From assembly GCF_024267675.1 (NCBI RefSeq), contig NZ_JALDYX010000033.1, forward strand, positions 1 to 51,755: DNA of 51,755 bases, given 5' to 3'. The notes beneath the pieces are model-generated. The model did not search any database, was not told where the DNA came from, and saw only the letters and a program-made list of their open reading frames with translations. Shown piece by piece: positions 33,783 through 42,924 of this stretch. The position numbers were made by a program, and so were the translations under genes. Position 1 is the first letter of the stretch; each line of letters starts with the position of its first letter. The DNA comes from Marinobacterium sedimentorum. GTDB taxonomy: Bacteria; Pseudomonadota; Gammaproteobacteria; Pseudomonadales; Balneatricaceae.

Positions 33783-35102
33783 ATGCAACCCAGAGCGATC
33801 GCCCTGTTACCTCTGCTGCTGTTCCTGACGCTCTTTATCGGCAGCGGTCTGTACTACCAGGCGCAGAACACCGACTTTGCCTTCTATCAGATTTCCGCAC
33901 CTGTGGCGATTCTCCCCGCCATAGTGCTGGCTCTGTTGCTTGGCCGGGGTGCGCTCAACAGCCGCATAGAGACCTTTATCAAGGGCGTGGGTGACAGCAC
34001 CATCATCACCATGTGCATTATTTACCTGCTGGCCGGCGCCTTTGCCAGTGTCGCCAAGGCCGTGGGTGGCGTGGATGCCACTGTGAATTTCGGCCTCAGC
34101 GTGGTACCCGAGTCCCTGGTACTGCCGGGGCTCTTCGTGATTACGGCCTTTGTCGCCACCTCCATGGGCACCTCCATGGGCACCATAGCCGCCATAGCGC
34201 CGGTGGCCGTAGGTCTGTCCGACGCCACCGATCTGCCGCTGACACTCACCGTCGGCACCGTGATTGGTGGCGCCATGTTCGGCGACAACCTGTCGATCAT
34301 CTCTGACACCACCATCGCCGCCACCCGGTCCCAGGGCTGCGAGATGCGTGACAAGTTTCGCCTCAACTTCATGATTGCGGTTCCGGCGGCGCTCATAACT
34401 CTGGTGGTACTCTACCTGCAGGGCAGCGGCGGCAGCATCAAGGCCCCGCAAGACTATGACCTGATCAAGGTGCTGCCCTATGTGGCGGTGCTGGTACTGG
34501 CGGTGATGGGGCTGAACGTCATGCTGGTGCTGTTCAGCGGCATTCTGCTGGCGGGCCTGGTCGGCCTGAGCCAGACTGCCGACTACAGCCTGGCCACGCT
34601 TTCGGCCGACATATACGCGGGTTATGGCAGCATGCAGGAGATCCTGATTCTGTCGCTGCTGATTGGCGGCCTTGGCGCCCTGATGAAACATCAGGGCGGG
34701 CTGGAATTTCTCGCCCGCCTGATCGATCGTCTGGCGCGGGGCAGTCAGCGGCGCAGCGGTGAAATCAGCATCGCCGCCAGCGTGGTACTGGCCAATCTCG
34801 CGACCGCCAACAACACGGTAGCGATTATTCTCAGCGGCTCACTGGCACGGGACATTGCCCAGCGTCACGGCGTGGACCCAAGGCGCAGTGCCAGCCTGAT
34901 GGATATATTTTCCTGCGTGGTCCAGGGCCTGCTGCCCTATGGCGCCCAGGTGCTGCTGGCAGGTTCCATTGCTGCGCTGTCGCCGCTGGCGCTGATTGGC
35001 AGCATCTATTATTGCTGGCTGCTGGGGATAGCCGCGATCATCGCCATTATTGCCGGTCTGCCGCGCCTGCAGACACAGACCTCACCCCTGCCCCAGGCCT
35101 GA
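33783..35102 (+). CDS. nhaC: NhaC family Na+/H+ antiporter
   Basis: 439 residues, about eleven membrane helices. Characteristic NhaC motifs are visible: TSMGTSMGTIAAIAPVAVGL, GGAMFGDNLSIISDTTIAA and ANLATANNTVAIILSG. It exchanges sodium for protons (some family members take other cation/metabolite pairs). GGAG lies 8 bases before the ATG at 33783; the frame begins at a TTG four codons earlier. A sodium antiporter of this type fits a marine or saline habitat. It converges on acpH. Confidence 0.9.
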   Translation: MQPRAIALLPLLLFLTLFIGSGLYYQAQNTDFAFYQISAPVAILPAIVLALLLGRGALNSRIETFIKGVGDSTIITMCIIYLLAGAFASVAKAVGGVDATVNFGLSVVPESLVLPGLFVITAFVATSMGTSMGTIAAIAPVAVGLSDATDLPLTLTVGTVIGGAMFGDNLSIISDTTIAATRSQGCEMRDKFRLNFMIAVPAALITLVVLYLQGSGGSIKAPQDYDLIKVLPYVAVLVLAVMGLNVMLVLFSGILLAGLVGLSQTADYSLATLSADIYAGYGSMQEILILSLLIGGLGALMKHQGGLEFLARLIDRLARGSQRRSGEISIAASVVLANLATANNTVAIILSGSLARDIAQRHGVDPRRSASLMDIFSCVVQGLLPYGAQVLLAGSIAALSPLALIGSIYYCWLLGIAAIIAIIAGLPRLQTQTSPLPQA

Positions 35103-35150
35103 GACCGCGTTATCTGCCCCGGCCAATTTAGCCAGCGGCTGAGTTTAGGA

Positions 35151-35741
35151 TTAGGCCTTGCTGGCTCTTTCCGGTTGCTCTACCCAGTGCAGCAACTGCG
35201 GGTAGAAACACAGAAATGCCTCTTCGAGCGCCCCGTAGTGGCGCTCGATCTCCTGCGCCGCACCATAGAGCGCGGTACGCCGACTCAGGCGCCCGGCGAT
35301 GGAATCCAGCGCCCGATCGATCACCTCCAGTCGCTGGTAACTCAGCAGCCAGTCATGCTCGCGCATGTGCGCGAAACGCGCCCTTGCAAGGGCCGGCATC
35401 AGGGGCGCCTCCGGCGCCATGGTCTCGTAAACTGCGCGGCTAAAATCAGCCAGGGGGTCAGCGTGAAACGACGCCCAGTGGCGGGCCAGGAAATGGTCAA
35501 AAGCCATATCCACGATAATACCGGCAAACCGACGCCGCGGTGGCTCAATCAGCCCCAGGGTACGCAGTACCTCAGGGTGGTGGTCGGTATAGGCATCGAC
35601 GCTGCGATGCAGCCGAATACCCTCGGCGATCGCCAGCGGCCAGGCATCCAGCGCTGCCCCCTTGACCGCATCACCGAGATAGTTGCCGGTCAGCGAACTG
35701 CCCGCACGGGTGGCAAGATGAAAATGGGCCAGATAGTTCAT
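35151..35741 (-). CDS. acpH: Acyl carrier protein phosphodiesterase
   Basis: 196 residues, DUF479 family. Removes the phosphopantetheine arm from holo-ACP. Typical start MNYLAHFHLA, then GNYLGDAVKG, GIRLHRSVDAYTDHHP and DMAFDHFLARHW, which hold the conserved His and Asp residues of the HD-like fold. It begins 6 bp after the stop of the upstream membrane-protein gene on the same strand, so the two are cotranscribed. Confidence 0.93.
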   Translation of the reverse strand: MNYLAHFHLATRAGSSLTGNYLGDAVKGAALDAWPLAIAEGIRLHRSVDAYTDHHPEVLRTLGLIEPPRRRFAGIIVDMAFDHFLARHWASFHADPLADFSRAVYETMAPEAPLMPALARARFAHMREHDWLLSYQRLEVIDRALDSIAGRLSRRTALYGAAQEIERHYGALEEAFLCFYPQLLHWVEQPERASKA

Positions 35742-35747
35742 GTCGCG

Positions 35748-36221
35748 TCAACGACTCTGCCGCCGCGCCAGCACACGGGCTGCCGCATGCAGGGTCACAC
35801 CCACGAACAATGCGATCACCGCCGGCAAGGTGTAGGGCAGCTCGGGCCCGCTATTCACCGGTTCATCAAAGATGGACAGCAACAGCAGCGCGGGGGCCAG
35901 TAACAGCAGCAGCGACCCGGTCCATTGCAGCCCACGGGCCAGGGGAAGATTCAGCACGCTGAGGTAACAGCCCAGCTGCACATTGAGCAGGGCCGCACAG
36001 AGAAGATAGATATGGTTGGCGCGATAGAGCAAGCTGGACACCTGAGAAACATCGCTACGGTCGGGCAATTCCAGATAGAAATAAAGCCCTGCCAGCAGGA
36101 ACGCCAGCAGGCCCAGCAAACCAACGGCCAAATGCAGGCAGCGCAGCAAAATCTTGCTGCGATCCGCCTGTCCGGCGCGGGCATAGGGCTTGGTATCGAT
36201 GGCAGATCGGGATAGGGACAT
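35748..36221 (-). CDS. Small four-helix membrane protein of unknown function
   Basis: 157 residues with four hydrophobic segments: AVGLLGLLAFLLAGLYFYLE, IYLLCAALLNVQLGCYL, GSLLLLLAPALLLLSIF and PAVIALFVGVTLHAA. No family is recognised with confidence. The ATG at 36221 is chosen because the preceding 21 codons of open frame are not membrane-like and lack a ribosome site. It is directly upstream of acpH with a 6-bp gap. Confidence 0.7.
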   Translation of the reverse strand: MSLSRSAIDTKPYARAGQADRSKILLRCLHLAVGLLGLLAFLLAGLYFYLELPDRSDVSQVSSLLYRANHIYLLCAALLNVQLGCYLSVLNLPLARGLQWTGSLLLLLAPALLLLSIFDEPVNSGPELPYTLPAVIALFVGVTLHAAARVLARRQSR

Positions 36222-36356
36222 GGAATTCAATGTAGCACGCCCGACGGGGTTAGGGCAGCCCCCCCACCCGGCCCGCTGTGACAATACCCGCCCTCCTGCG
36301 GCACTGCGCGGCCAGGCGCACCAGCAGCTGCATAGCCGCCCCCATGACAGATGCCA

Positions 36357-37004
36357 TCAGGCCTGGTTGATTCGTCGCTCGTGACTGTTGAGCCACTCTT
36401 CGTAGCTGACTCTTGGCAACTGGAACTGATCCCGCGTCGAGGTGTAGGTATCGGCGTGCATGCGCGAGATCGGGCAGTAGGCCGGCGAGCGCACACGCAG
36501 GCGTTCGGCATCGATATACTGATCCTGCACGTGCATGTTTACCACTTCACCAAAAATAATTGAGCGATTGGGGTATTCCACACTGCGCTCCAGGCGGCAT
36601 TCGAATGCCACCGGCGCCTCCAGAATGCGACCCGGCATCACCTGACTGCTGTCGGCGCAGGTCAAATCCGATGCATCCAACTCATCCACCTCCGGCGGGA
36701 AATCAATCGACGAAACGATCATCTGGCGGGCAATGCTCTCGTCCACCATATTGACGACAAATTCGCCTGTCGCGTGAATATTGCGGGTCGTATCCTTGGG
36801 GGTACCACCTGGCTTGTGCTGAATGCCCAGAATCAGCAGCGGTGGCTCGTCACTGAACACATTGAAAAAGCTGATGGGGGCTGCATTGTTGATTCCGTCG
36901 GGGCAACGGCTGGTCACCAGCGCTATGGGGCGCGGCACAACAAAGCTCACCAGCAGCTTGTATTTTTCCTGCTTGCTCAGGCGCGTGAAATCAAATTCCA
37001 TCAT
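36357..37004 (-). CDS. Flavin reductase family protein (FMN-binding split barrel)
   Basis: 215 residues. Conserved family blocks: VVPRPIALVTSRCPDGINNAAP near the N-terminus (flavin contact), SFFNVFSDEPPLLILGI, KDTTRNIHATGEFVVNMV, and ECRLERSVEYPNRSIIFGEVV. The protein could supply reduced flavin to a mono-oxygenase or act as an FMN protein itself. GGAG precedes the double ATG at 37004/37001. It lies 131 bp downstream of the peptide-type ABC importer genes on the same strand and may be part of that catabolic locus. Confidence 0.85.
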   Translation of the reverse strand: MMEFDFTRLSKQEKYKLLVSFVVPRPIALVTSRCPDGINNAAPISFFNVFSDEPPLLILGIQHKPGGTPKDTTRNIHATGEFVVNMVDESIARQMIVSSIDFPPEVDELDASDLTCADSSQVMPGRILEAPVAFECRLERSVEYPNRSIIFGEVVNMHVQDQYIDAERLRVRSPAYCPISRMHADTYTSTRDQFQLPRVSYEEWLNSHERRINQA

Positions 37005-37135
37005 GGATCTCCAGACGGGCCCTGTGCCCGTGTGCGGCATTGTTCATCCCGGCGCGAAGAAGGACCCGCCAGCTCTAAGGAGCCGACGGGCCAACGAGGC
37101 ACCGGAGGTACAACCTGGTTAATAGGGGTCTGAGG

Positions 37136-38185
37136 TCAGATACGCCCTTCCTCTACTGCGTGGCAGGCCACCTGACCACCACCATCGGTGGCTATGGTAG
37201 CCGGGCGCTCCGACGTGCAGCGCGCATTGGCGTGGGGGCAGCGCGGGTGAAAGGTGCAGCCGCTGGGCGGTGAGATCGGGCTGGGCACCTCGCCACTGAC
37301 CGGCGTGCGGGCCCGCCCGCTCATGTCCAGATCCGGAATGGCATCCAGCAGCATGCGCGTATAGGGGTGACGCGGGTTGCGCAGCAGCTCGGCCGAGGGC
37401 GCCTGCTCTACCATGGCCCCCAGATACATGACCCCGACGCGATCGGAAATATGGAAGACCACCGCCAGATCGTGGCTGATAAACATATAGGTCAGGCGAT
37501 ACTGGCGCTGCAGGTCGCGCATCAGATTGAGAATCTGCGCCTGTACCGACACATCCAGTGCCGAGGTTGGCTCGTCGCAGACGATAAAATCCGGATTGCT
37601 CGCCAGCGCCCGGGCAATAGAAATGCGCTGGCGCTGGCCGCCGCTGAACTCATGGGGGTACTTGTCGCCATCGACCGGCATCAGACCTACCTGGGTCAGC
37701 AGCTCGGCCACCCGTGCATCCACTTCGGCCGCGGTTTTAAGCAGGCCAAACACCCGGATTGGCTCGGCGATGATCTTGCTTACACGCCAGCGCGGATTAA
37801 AGCTGGCGTAAGGGTCCTGAAAAATCATCTGCATGCGGCTGCGCAGCGGCGCCATCTGCTTGCGGCTCAGGGGCCCGATATCCACACCCTCGAATTCGAT
37901 GCTGCCACTGCTGGGCGCATAGAGCCCCACGGCCAGGCGCGCCGCCGTCGACTTGCCACAGCCGGACTCGCCCACCAGGCCAAAGGTTTCACCCTTTTTA
38001 ATCTCGAAATCGATACCGTCCACCGCCCGCAGGAACTGCCGCGGCTTGCGTTCCAGCACCCGATTGAGCCAGGGTGGCGACACATCGAAGTGGCGTTTGA
38101 GGTTGCGCACCCGCAGAATCGGCTCTGCTGCGGCCTCATCGGTTGCCGTCGCCATGCGGCCTTGCGCTACATTTGCATTCATCAT
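37136..38185 (-). CDS. Dipeptide/oligopeptide-type ABC importer ATPase (DppF/OppF-like)
   Basis: 349 residues. Walker A is GESGCGKSTAARL, the signature is EFSGGQRQRISIARAL, and Walker B is FIVCDEPTSALD. The C-terminal oligopeptide-transporter domain has GCTFHPRCPHANARC, whose Cys residues bind an Fe-S cluster in some DppD/DppF proteins. The N-terminus has an extra stretch (ERKPRQFLRAVDGIDF) as in OppF. AGGAGG precedes the first of two adjacent ATGs, and the start overlaps the DppD-like stop (TAATG). It is the last ATPase of the importer operon. Confidence 0.95.
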   Translation of the reverse strand: MMNANVAQGRMATATDEAAAEPILRVRNLKRHFDVSPPWLNRVLERKPRQFLRAVDGIDFEIKKGETFGLVGESGCGKSTAARLAVGLYAPSSGSIEFEGVDIGPLSRKQMAPLRSRMQMIFQDPYASFNPRWRVSKIIAEPIRVFGLLKTAAEVDARVAELLTQVGLMPVDGDKYPHEFSGGQRQRISIARALASNPDFIVCDEPTSALDVSVQAQILNLMRDLQRQYRLTYMFISHDLAVVFHISDRVGVMYLGAMVEQAPSAELLRNPRHPYTRMLLDAIPDLDMSGRARTPVSGEVPSPISPPSGCTFHPRCPHANARCTSERPATIATDGGGQVACHAVEEGRI

Positions 38186-39300
38186 TACACCTCCTGCTCG
38201 CAGGCCTGCATGGACTTCTTTGGCGCAGAACCGACTCCGTCCGCCTGCTGTCTGGCACGCTGCGCCAGCGTCACGTTACTAAACAACCGGTCGGGATCGG
38301 TGGCGGGATCCACGCCATCCCACAGCCAGCAGGCCACCTCGCCCTGGCCGACATTGGCAAATTCGGGCTTTTCCTCACGACAGCGTGCCGTGGCGTAGGG
38401 GCAGCGCGGGTTAAAGGCACAGCCCTGGGGAATATGGCTCAGGCGCGGCATGGCGCCGTCGATCTGCACCAGATGCTCCACCTCCTCCCCGAGCTTTGGA
38501 ATGGACCCCATCAGGCCTCGGGTATAGGGATGGCGCGCATGCTTGACCACCTCCTGCACCGGACCGATTTCCACCAGACGACCGGCGTACATCACCGCCA
38601 CCCGGTCACAGGTTTCGGCGATAACGCCCATATCGTGGGTCACCAGCATCACTGCCGAACCGTGCTCGCGGCACAGGGTCTTGAGCAGATCAATGATCTG
38701 CGCCTGTACCGACACATCCAGCGCCGTGGTCGGCTCATCGGCAATCACCAGTTTGGGATTGACGCAGAGCGCCAGCGCGATCACCACCCGCTGGCGCATG
38801 CCACCGGAAAACTGGTGCGGGTACTGATCGATACGCTGCTCCGGCGCCGGTATCCCCACCTGAGTCAGCATCTCGATGGCCCGTGCCCGGGCCTGGCGCG
38901 GTGTCAGGTCCGTGTGGGTGCGAATGGTCTCGATCAGCTGGCGGCCGACGCTGAACAGCGGATTGAGGCTGGTCAGCGGATCCTGAAAGATGGAGCCTAT
39001 CTGCTTGCCACGCAGCTTGCGCATGGCCTCGCTCGGCAGGTTGTCGATGCGCTGACCGTTAAAGTGAATCTCGCCGCCGGCGATACGCCCGGGCCGCTCC
39101 AGCAGGCCGGTAATGGCGGTGCCGGTGAGAGACTTGCCGGCACCGGACTCCCCCACCACACCGAGAATTTCACCGGCTTTGAGGCTCAGGGAGACACCGT
39201 CGATGGCCGTGAGGGTACCGCGCCTGGTCGGGAACTCGATACGCAGACCTTTGACGTCAAGCAGGGCGCCGCTGTTTGTCTTGTTGTTGTTCATGTTCAA
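38185..39300 (-). CDS. Dipeptide/oligopeptide-type ABC importer ATPase (DppD/OppD-like)
   Basis: 371 residues. Walker A is GESGAGKSLTGTA, the signature is QFSGGMRQRVVIALAL, and Walker B is LVIADEPTTALD. The C-terminal oligopeptide domain includes GCAFNPRCPYATARC. The tail beyond about residue 340 is slightly longer than usual. It starts 8 bp after the permease stop, with GAGGAG ahead of the ATG, and overlaps the next gene by one base. Confidence 0.95.
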   Translation of the reverse strand: MNMNNNKTNSGALLDVKGLRIEFPTRRGTLTAIDGVSLSLKAGEILGVVGESGAGKSLTGTAITGLLERPGRIAGGEIHFNGQRIDNLPSEAMRKLRGKQIGSIFQDPLTSLNPLFSVGRQLIETIRTHTDLTPRQARARAIEMLTQVGIPAPEQRIDQYPHQFSGGMRQRVVIALALCVNPKLVIADEPTTALDVSVQAQIIDLLKTLCREHGSAVMLVTHDMGVIAETCDRVAVMYAGRLVEIGPVQEVVKHARHPYTRGLMGSIPKLGEEVEHLVQIDGAMPRLSHIPQGCAFNPRCPYATARCREEKPEFANVGQGEVACWLWDGVDPATDPDRLFSNVTLAQRARQQADGVGSAPKKSMQACEQEV

Positions 39301-39308
39301 CTCTCCTC

Positions 39309-40241
39309 TCAGCGCAACTTCGGGTTCAGCGCATCGCGCAGCCAGTCACCCAGCAGGTTGACCGCCAGCACCAGCAGCGCCAGCGTCAGCGACGGGAAGA
39401 TCACCACCCACCAGATACCGGAGAACAGGAACTCGTTACCGATACGGATCAGGGTACCCAGGGACGGCTCGGTCGGCGGCATGCCCACACCCAGGAACGA
39501 CAGCATGGCCTCGGTCAGAATCGCCAGCCCCAGGTTGATAGTGGCGATGACCAGCACAGGCCCCAGCACATTGGGCAGTACATGGCGGATCATGATCAGC
39601 AGCGGATGCAGCCCGATCACCTTGGCCGCCTGCACGTATTCCTTGGATTTTTCCACCATGGTGGAGCCACGCACGGTGCGGGCATACTGCACCCAGCTGG
39701 TGAGCGCAATGGCAAGCACCAGCACATAGAGGGCCGACTCGTGCATCACTTCCTGGGGCAGAAAACTCAGCGCTACGCCGTTGATCAGCAGTGCCACCAG
39801 GATGGCCGGAAAGCTCAGGATCATGTCGGCCAGGCGCATGATGAAAGCATCCACCACGCCACCGAGAAATCCGCTCAAAAGCCCCAGGCCCACGCCTATG
39901 ATCATGGCCACGAAGACGCCGGCAAAACCCACCACCAGGGACACCCGCAGGCCATACAGCATGGACGAGAGCACATCGCGCCCCTGGCTGTCGGTACCCA
40001 GCAGGAAGCGCGCATCGCCGCCCTCCAGCCACATCGGCGGCAGTTCGCTGTCCATCAGGTCAAGGGTGGCAACATCAAAGGGGTTGTGGGGTGCGATCCA
40101 GGGCGCAAACAGCGCCGCCAGTATCATCAGTACCGTCACCAGGGTGGCGATCACGGTAATGCGCGAGCCCTTGAAACTGTAGAACAGGTCGCTGTCCAGA
40201 AAGCGGTGCCAGTCGTCGCGCATATTCATTAAGCGTTGCAT
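39309..40241 (-). CDS. Dipeptide/oligopeptide-type ABC importer permease (DppC-like)
   Basis: 310 residues, six membrane helices. An N-terminal OppC_N segment is present (FKGSRITVIATLVTVLMILAA), then LLGTDSQGRDVLSS, typical of DppC, and the EAA coupling loop EYVQAAKVIGLHPLLIMIRH. GGAGG lies 8 bases before the ATG at 40241; an 11-codon upstream extension has no such site. Confidence 0.94.
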   Translation of the reverse strand: MQRLMNMRDDWHRFLDSDLFYSFKGSRITVIATLVTVLMILAALFAPWIAPHNPFDVATLDLMDSELPPMWLEGGDARFLLGTDSQGRDVLSSMLYGLRVSLVVGFAGVFVAMIIGVGLGLLSGFLGGVVDAFIMRLADMILSFPAILVALLINGVALSFLPQEVMHESALYVLVLAIALTSWVQYARTVRGSTMVEKSKEYVQAAKVIGLHPLLIMIRHVLPNVLGPVLVIATINLGLAILTEAMLSFLGVGMPPTEPSLGTLIRIGNEFLFSGIWWVVIFPSLTLALLVLAVNLLGDWLRDALNPKLR

Positions 40242-40298
40242 GGTGCTTGCCCTCCACGCGGTGAAACAAAGCAATGGGTACTTGTCATGGCGAGGTTC

Positions 40299-41285
40299 CT
40301 AGTGTGAATTGGCGGTGCCGCGATCGGCGCACAGGCGCGGATCCAGCATGAAATACAGCATGTCGACGATCATGTTGATCACAACAAAGATCAGCGACAC
40401 CAGCAGCAGATAGGCCGACATCACCGGGATATCAACGAAGCTCACCGCCTGAATGAACAGGAAGCCCATACCCGGCCACTGGAACACGGTTTCGGTGATG
40501 ATGGCGAAGGCGATCATGGCACCGAGCTGCAGACCGATAATGGTGATCACCGGCATCAGGGTGTTTTTCAGGGCATGACCAAAGTTGACGGCGCGGTTGC
40601 TCAGGCCCCGTGCCCGTGCAAAACGGATGTAATCGGTGCGCAGCACCTCCATCATTTCAGCCCGCACCAGGCGCATGATCAGCGTGACCTGGAACAGCCC
40701 CAGCATGATGCCCGGCAGAATCAGCGATTTAAGGCCGCTGGCGGTCAGCAGGCCGGTGCTCCACCAGCCGATGCTCACCACCTCGCCGCGGCCAAAGGAT
40801 GGCAGCCAGTTCAGCGTGACGGAAAAGGTCAGAATCAGCAGTATGCCGGTGACAAAGGTGGGCAGCGAGATGCCGATCAGCGACAGCGTCTGGAACACAT
40901 GACTGAGCCAGCTGTGGGGCTTGAGGGCCGAATAAACCCCCATGGGGACCCCCACCAGCAGCGAGATGATAAAGGCCACCGCCACCAGCTCCAGCGTGGC
41001 CGGCATGCGCTCGGCGATGAGCTCGGACACCGGGCGCTGGTTACGATAGGAGATGCCGAAATCGCCCTGGGCGGCCTGCACCACAAAGGTGGAGAACTGC
41101 ACATAGAGCGGCTCGCTCAGCCCGAGGCTTTCACGCAGCTGTTCGCGCTCCTCCACGGAGGCGTCCTGGGACAGCATATTGGTGACCGGGTCACCGACGT
41201 AGCGGAACATGCTGAACGCCAGCAAGGCGACGGCCAGCATCACCAGCAACGACTGCCCCAGCCGACGGATTAGAAAACTAAGCAT
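40299..41285 (-). CDS. Dipeptide/oligopeptide-type ABC importer permease (DppB-like)
   Basis: 328 residues, six membrane helices. It starts MLSFLIRRLGQSLLVM, has the DppB block GDPVTNMLSQDASVEEREQL after helix 1, and the EAA loop DYIRFARARGLSNRAVNFGH. AGGAG precedes the ATG at 41285, and the upstream open frame is intergenic. It lies 67 bp after the binding-protein gene, across a perfect 20-bp palindrome. Confidence 0.95.
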   Translation of the reverse strand: MLSFLIRRLGQSLLVMLAVALLAFSMFRYVGDPVTNMLSQDASVEEREQLRESLGLSEPLYVQFSTFVVQAAQGDFGISYRNQRPVSELIAERMPATLELVAVAFIISLLVGVPMGVYSALKPHSWLSHVFQTLSLIGISLPTFVTGILLILTFSVTLNWLPSFGRGEVVSIGWWSTGLLTASGLKSLILPGIMLGLFQVTLIMRLVRAEMMEVLRTDYIRFARARGLSNRAVNFGHALKNTLMPVITIIGLQLGAMIAFAIITETVFQWPGMGFLFIQAVSFVDIPVMSAYLLLVSLIFVVINMIVDMLYFMLDPRLCADRGTANSH

Positions 41286-41331
41286 GGGAATGACTCCTGC
41301 GGATAACGGATATGGGTTACCAGAGGGCCGG

Positions 41332-41351
41332 CACAGCGGCCGGCCGCTGTG
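41332..41351 (-). repeat. Perfect 20-bp palindrome between binding-protein and permease genes
   Basis: CACAGCGGCCGGCCGCTGTG reads the same on both strands. As mRNA it folds to an 8-bp GC-rich stem with a CCGG loop, beginning 1 base after the binding-protein stop codon. Such hairpins in binding-protein operons typically protect the upstream message and lower expression of the permease genes. That role is inferred here. Confidence 0.7.
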
Positions 41352-41352
41352 A

Positions 41353-42924
41353 TCAGTTAACCTTGGCGTACCACAGGCGAGGCTTGTCATCCGGTGTCTG
41401 TGGCAGCGTGATGCCATCACGGATACCCCAGGACAGCGGCTGCTGATGCAGCGGAATCACCGCCACCTCGTCGCGCGCAATTTCCAGCGTTTCCGCCAGC
41501 ATGGCGCGGCGCTTGGGCTCATCCAGCTCACCGGAAATCTGATCGATCAGACTGTCGATACGGGCATTGGAATAGCCACCCGGGTTCCAGGTACCCAGTT
41601 TGTCGGCCGGTGTTGCCAGAAAGCCTGTCAGGGCGCTGAAGGTATCCAGCATTGGCAAGGTCGCCCAGCCAAACATGTAGATGTCCGAGCCGCCGCCAAG
41701 CATTTTCTGGAAGTGGTTGCCCTTGCTCTGGGCGGTCAGGTTGGCCCTGATGCCCACCCGTGCCCACATGGAGACCACCGCCTGGCAGATTTCCTCGTCA
41801 TTGACATAGCGATCGTTAGTGCAGTCGAGCCCGACCCGAAAACCATTGGGATAGCCGGCATCTGCCAGCAGCGCCTTGGCCGCCTCGGGATCGAACGGGA
41901 AACGCTGATTGAGCGCGGCGTCATAGCCCGGCACTTCCGGCGCCACCACCAGGGCTGAATTGCGAGAATTGCCGCGCATGACCTTTTTATGAATCAGCTC
42001 CATGTTGATGGCCTGATAGAGGGCCTTGCGCACCCGCGCATCCTTGAGCGGATTCCTGTCCTTGATATCGGAGTCATGCAACTGGTCGTCGCGCTGATCC
42101 ATGCCAAACATGATGGTACGCAGCGAGGGCGCCTGCAGTACCTTGACGCCGGCGGTGGAGTCGATGCGTTTCACGTCCTGCAGCGGTGCCGGGTACATCA
42201 GGTCGATCTCACCCGACAGCAAGGCCGCCACGCGGGTTGCATCGGAGGAAATGGGGGTGAACTCGATGCGGGTCAGATTGTGCTGCGGTGTATCCCACCA
42301 CCTGGGATTGACCGCCAGCACCGTCTTGGCATCGGGCTGGCGACTTTCAAGCTGGAAGGGGCCGGTGCCGTTGGCATGGGTGGTGGCGTAGTTCTCTTCA
42401 CCCTTGCGCAGATCAATGGCATTGAGCGCATTGTTCTCGGTCATCCATTCCTTGTCGAAAATGTACACGTTGGTGAGGTAATTGAGCAGCAGCGGATCCG
42501 CCGTACTCAGCACGATCTCGACGCTCATCTCCCCCACCTTGCGGGCATCCACCACGGTCGGCACGTTGACCCTAATGGGTGCATTGGGGTCAATGGCGCG
42601 ATGAATCGAGGCCACCACATCATCGGCGTTCAGGCTATTGCCATTGTGGAAGCTGACGCCCTCGCGCAACTCAAAGCGCCAGACATTGGGCTCAACCAGC
42701 TCCCAGCTCGTCGCCAGGGCCGGCTCCAGCTTGAGGTCGGCGTTATAGCGCACCAGCGGCTCGTAAATATGGTGCAGAAAACCCAGGGTATTGCTTTCGG
42801 TCACCGAATAGGGATCCAGCGAGGCGATATCCGAGGCTTCGGCCATGCGCAGGGTATTCGCCTGCGACGTCATCGCCGCGCCCAGGCTTAGGGTCATTGC
42901 TACACAAAGCAGTTTTCTTCGCAT
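41353..42924 (-). CDS. Periplasmic solute-binding protein of a peptide/nickel-type ABC importer (DppA-like, SBP family 5)
   Basis: 523 residues. A Sec signal peptide (about 1-22, ending TSQA) with no lipobox is followed by TLRMAEASDIASLDPYSVTESNT, HHIYEPLV and NVWRFELREGVSFHNG, the family-5 signature. LVVAPEVPGY and the C-terminal PLHQQPLSWG are also typical. The ligand is not readable. Family members bind peptides, metals, glutathione, opines or N-containing compounds. The open frame extends upstream to 43005 but the signal peptide fixes the start. It is the first gene of the leftward operon. Confidence 0.95.
   Translation of the reverse strand: MRRKLLCVAMTLSLGAAMTSQANTLRMAEASDIASLDPYSVTESNTLGFLHHIYEPLVRYNADLKLEPALATSWELVEPNVWRFELREGVSFHNGNSLNADDVVASIHRAIDPNAPIRVNVPTVVDARKVGEMSVEIVLSTADPLLLNYLTNVYIFDKEWMTENNALNAIDLRKGEENYATTHANGTGPFQLESRQPDAKTVLAVNPRWWDTPQHNLTRIEFTPISSDATRVAALLSGEIDLMYPAPLQDVKRIDSTAGVKVLQAPSLRTIMFGMDQRDDQLHDSDIKDRNPLKDARVRKALYQAINMELIHKKVMRGNSRNSALVVAPEVPGYDAALNQRFPFDPEAAKALLADAGYPNGFRVGLDCTNDRYVNDEEICQAVVSMWARVGIRANLTAQSKGNHFQKMLGGGSDIYMFGWATLPMLDTFSALTGFLATPADKLGTWNPGGYSNARIDSLIDQISGELDEPKRRAMLAETLEIARDEVAVIPLHQQPLSWGIRDGITLPQTPDDKPRLWYAKVN

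Noticed and set aside
38143..40232. Long plus-strand open frames opposite the two importer ATPases and the permease
   Set aside because: Shadow frames of conserved minus-strand genes; His/Gln/Arg-rich translation with no domain signal.
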